DNA from: Coriobacteriia bacterium
GTDB lineage: Bacteria > Actinomycetota > Coriobacteriia > Coriobacteriales > Atopobiaceae
Assembly: GCA_030530145.1 (NCBI GenBank)
Contig: JAUMVN010000010.1
Coordinates: 30,318-66,766, forward strand
DNA: 36,449 nucleotides
Direction of reading: 5' to 3'
Shown: positions 33,188 through 36,449 of the stretch, in pieces
How positions within the stretch are numbered: position 1 is the stretch's first letter
How the letters are laid out: each line of letters opens with the position of its first letter
Position numbers and translations under genes: made by a program
Notes under the pieces: generated by a model
What the model saw: the letters and a program-made list of their open reading frames with translations, nothing else
Told to the model about the DNA's origin: nothing
Database searches by the model: none

Positions 33188-34098
33188 TGAGCATGTCCGA
33201 GAACACCGCGAACGCGGCGGCCGTCAAAGAGGCCGTCGAGAAGAAAGAGTCCCTCTGGAAGGACGTCTGGTACTCGCTGTCGCACAACGCGGCGGCCATG
33301 GTGAGCCTGGCCTTCATCGCCCTGCTCGTCGTCATCGCCGTCGTGACGGCCCTCTTCCCGTCCATCCTTCCCTACGACCCCTACGCCCAGGACCTCTCGC
33401 AGTCCTTCGCGACTCCGAGCGCCGCGCACATCTTCGGCTGCGACCAGCAGGGCCGCGACATGTTCAGCCGCATCCTCGTGGGCACCCAGATCACGCTCGC
33501 CGTCGGCCTGCTGTCCGTGGCCATCTCGCTCACCGTGGGCGTGGCGCTCGGCGCGGTCGCCGGCTATAAGGGCGGGGCGGTCGACACCTTGATCATGCGC
33601 GCTATGGACGTCATGCTCGCCGTGCCCTCAATCCTCCTCGCCATCACCTTCATGGCGGCGCTCGGCAAGGGCATCGACAAGGCCGTCGTGGCCATCGGCC
33701 TCGTGTCCATCCCCGAGTACGCGCGCATCGTGCGCAGCCAGATCCTCGCCGTCAAGGAGAGCGACTACGTCGCCGCCGCGCGCGTGATCGGCGACTCCGA
33801 CGCGAAGATCATCATCCGCCACATCCTGCCCAACGTCATGCCCTCGATCATCGTCCGCGCGACGCTCGGCATCTCGAGCGCCATCCTCGACTGCGCCGCC
33901 CTCGGCTTCCTCGGCCTCGGCGTCCAGCCGCCCGCGGCCGAATGGGGCGACATGCTCGGCCGCGGCCGCAACTACATCTTCTCGGCGCCGCACGCCATGT
34001 TCTTCCCCGGCATGATGATCACCCTCACGGTGCTCGCGTTCAACCTGCTGGGCGACGGCGTGCGCGACGCGCTCGACCCGAAGTCCAGGAAGCGGTAG
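33187..34098 (+). CDS. Peptide ABC transporter permease (DppC/OppC)
   Basis: The second permease, 303 aa. Its N-terminal cytoplasmic stretch (about 40 residues, KEAVEKKESLWKDVWYSL) is followed by the first helix and a periplasmic loop (DQQGRDMFSRILVGTQITL), then five helices. The coupling loop reads ESDYVAAARVIGDSDAKIIIRHILPN. The C-terminus is typical: NLLGDGVRDALDPKSRKR. The start overlaps the dppB-type stop by one base; an in-frame ATG at 33193 is also possible. Confidence 0.92.
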   Translation: MSMSENTANAAAVKEAVEKKESLWKDVWYSLSHNAAAMVSLAFIALLVVIAVVTALFPSILPYDPYAQDLSQSFATPSAAHIFGCDQQGRDMFSRILVGTQITLAVGLLSVAISLTVGVALGAVAGYKGGAVDTLIMRAMDVMLAVPSILLAITFMAALGKGIDKAVVAIGLVSIPEYARIVRSQILAVKESDYVAAARVIGDSDAKIIIRHILPNVMPSIIVRATLGISSAILDCAALGFLGLGVQPPAAEWGDMLGRGRNYIFSAPHAMFFPGMMITLTVLAFNLLGDGVRDALDPKSRKR

Positions 34099-34107
34099 GT
34101 GACCAGT

Positions 34108-36184
<2,077 letters not shown>

Positions 36185-36212
36185 CCGCGCGCCGCGCTTC
36201 TTCTTGAGACGA

Positions 36213-36252
36213 GCCGAGCCCGGCGCCCTGCAATCGGGGCGCCGGGCTCGGC
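36213..36252 (+). terminator. Terminator of the peptide importer operon
   Basis: GCCGAGCCCGGCGCCC (36213-36228) pairs perfectly with GGGCGCCGGGCTCGGC (36237-36252), an 8-base loop between. Only TTATGT follows, so the U-run is weak, but the 16-bp GC stem and position after the last gene support termination. Confidence 0.75.
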
Positions 36253-36291
36253 TTATGTGACAAAGCTCCAGCAGGTCGCGTATAGAAAAAA

Positions 36292-36315
36292 GCGGCCGAC
36301 CATATGGCCGACCGC
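36292..36315 (-). terminator. Terminator of the second tRNA-Gly
   Basis: On the minus strand GCGGTCGGCC and GGTCGGCCGC pair around ATAT, with two G-T wobbles, and run into TTTTTT. It stands just downstream of tRNA-Gly copy 2. Confidence 0.85.
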
Positions 36316-36325
36316 CTCGAATTCA

Positions 36326-36401
36326 TGGAGCGGGCTACGGGGTTCGAACCCGCGACCTCCACCTTGGCAAGGTGGCGCGCTACCAACTGCGCTAAGCCCG
36401 C
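36326..36401 (-). tRNA. tRNA-Gly (GCC), copy 2
   Basis: It is identical to the tRNA at 30028-30103, including the encoded CCA (36326-36328), anticodon GCC and the CAT preceding the gene end. It has its own promoter and terminator and is a single-gene unit. Confidence 0.96.
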
Positions 36402-36416
36402 GTGACGCGAGGAGTA

Positions 36417-36445
36417 ACTATACACGCCTTCGCGCGTCCGCGCAA
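36417..36445 (-). promoter_or_regulatory. Promoter of the second tRNA-Gly
   Basis: On the minus strand TTGCGC (comp. 36440-36445) and TATAGT (comp. 36417-36422) are separated by 17 bases, about 15 bases before the tRNA 5' end. The spacing and position match those of the first tRNA-Gly promoter. Confidence 0.75.
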
Positions 36446-36449
36446 GCAC

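Overview
The window is GC-rich chromosomal DNA with G/C-ending codons, GTG starts and tight overlaps of the TAATG or GTGA type. Gene content and style suggest a gut-type actinobacterium, most likely class Coriobacteriia (Olsenella/Collinsella-like). That placement is inference; no rRNA or marker gene here fixes it.

Layout. (1) 1-8190, minus strand: a urea module. The urea ABC importer urtABCDE is followed by urease ureA-ureB-ureC-ureE, with ureE cut by the window start. A dispersed palindromic repeat lies between urtE and ureA, and clusters of GAAAC half-sites precede both ureA and urtA. (2) 8431-10447: a cassette of about 2 kb. A lone gene (9045-10148) encodes a protein with an AbiEi-like middle and a Vsr/DUF559-like PD-(D/E)XK C-terminus. 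It is bracketed by two arrays of 41-bp repeats. Each array is a mirror image about a central hairpin, and GTCGG words at 11-bp steps lie upstream of the gene. (3) 10510-15261: an aquaporin (minus), then a plus-strand molybdenum hydroxylase pair: an FAD subunit and an XdhD-like fusion of [2Fe-2S] and molybdopterin domains. (4) 15279-19027: a 40-bp-arm inverted repeat, acpS, a second Vsr-like paralogue (16054-17100) bracketed by two copies of a palindromic element of about 117 bp, an SDR oxidoreductase and a DegV protein. (5) 19283-24768: a Dxs-like synthase and a heterodimeric ABC exporter. (6) 24955-29815, minus strand: a flippase-like membrane protein, mnmA, a cysteine desulfurase and a CmpB-like membrane protein. 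(7) 29887-36401: tRNA-Cys and tRNA-Gly, a DppA/OppA-type peptide importer operon of five genes, and a second identical tRNA-Gly.

How it fits together. UrtABCDE brings in urea, urease splits it, and the nearby hydroxylase could act on purines, so part of the window looks like nitrogen salvage. The desulfurase hands sulfur to MnmA for tRNA 2-thiolation. The peptide importer supplies amino acids.

The most unusual observation is the repeated pairing of a solitary Vsr-like gene with its own flanking pair of structured repeats, seen twice with two unrelated repeat families. I know of no described system with this arrangement. Its function, whether repeat maintenance, mobility or defence, is hypothesis.
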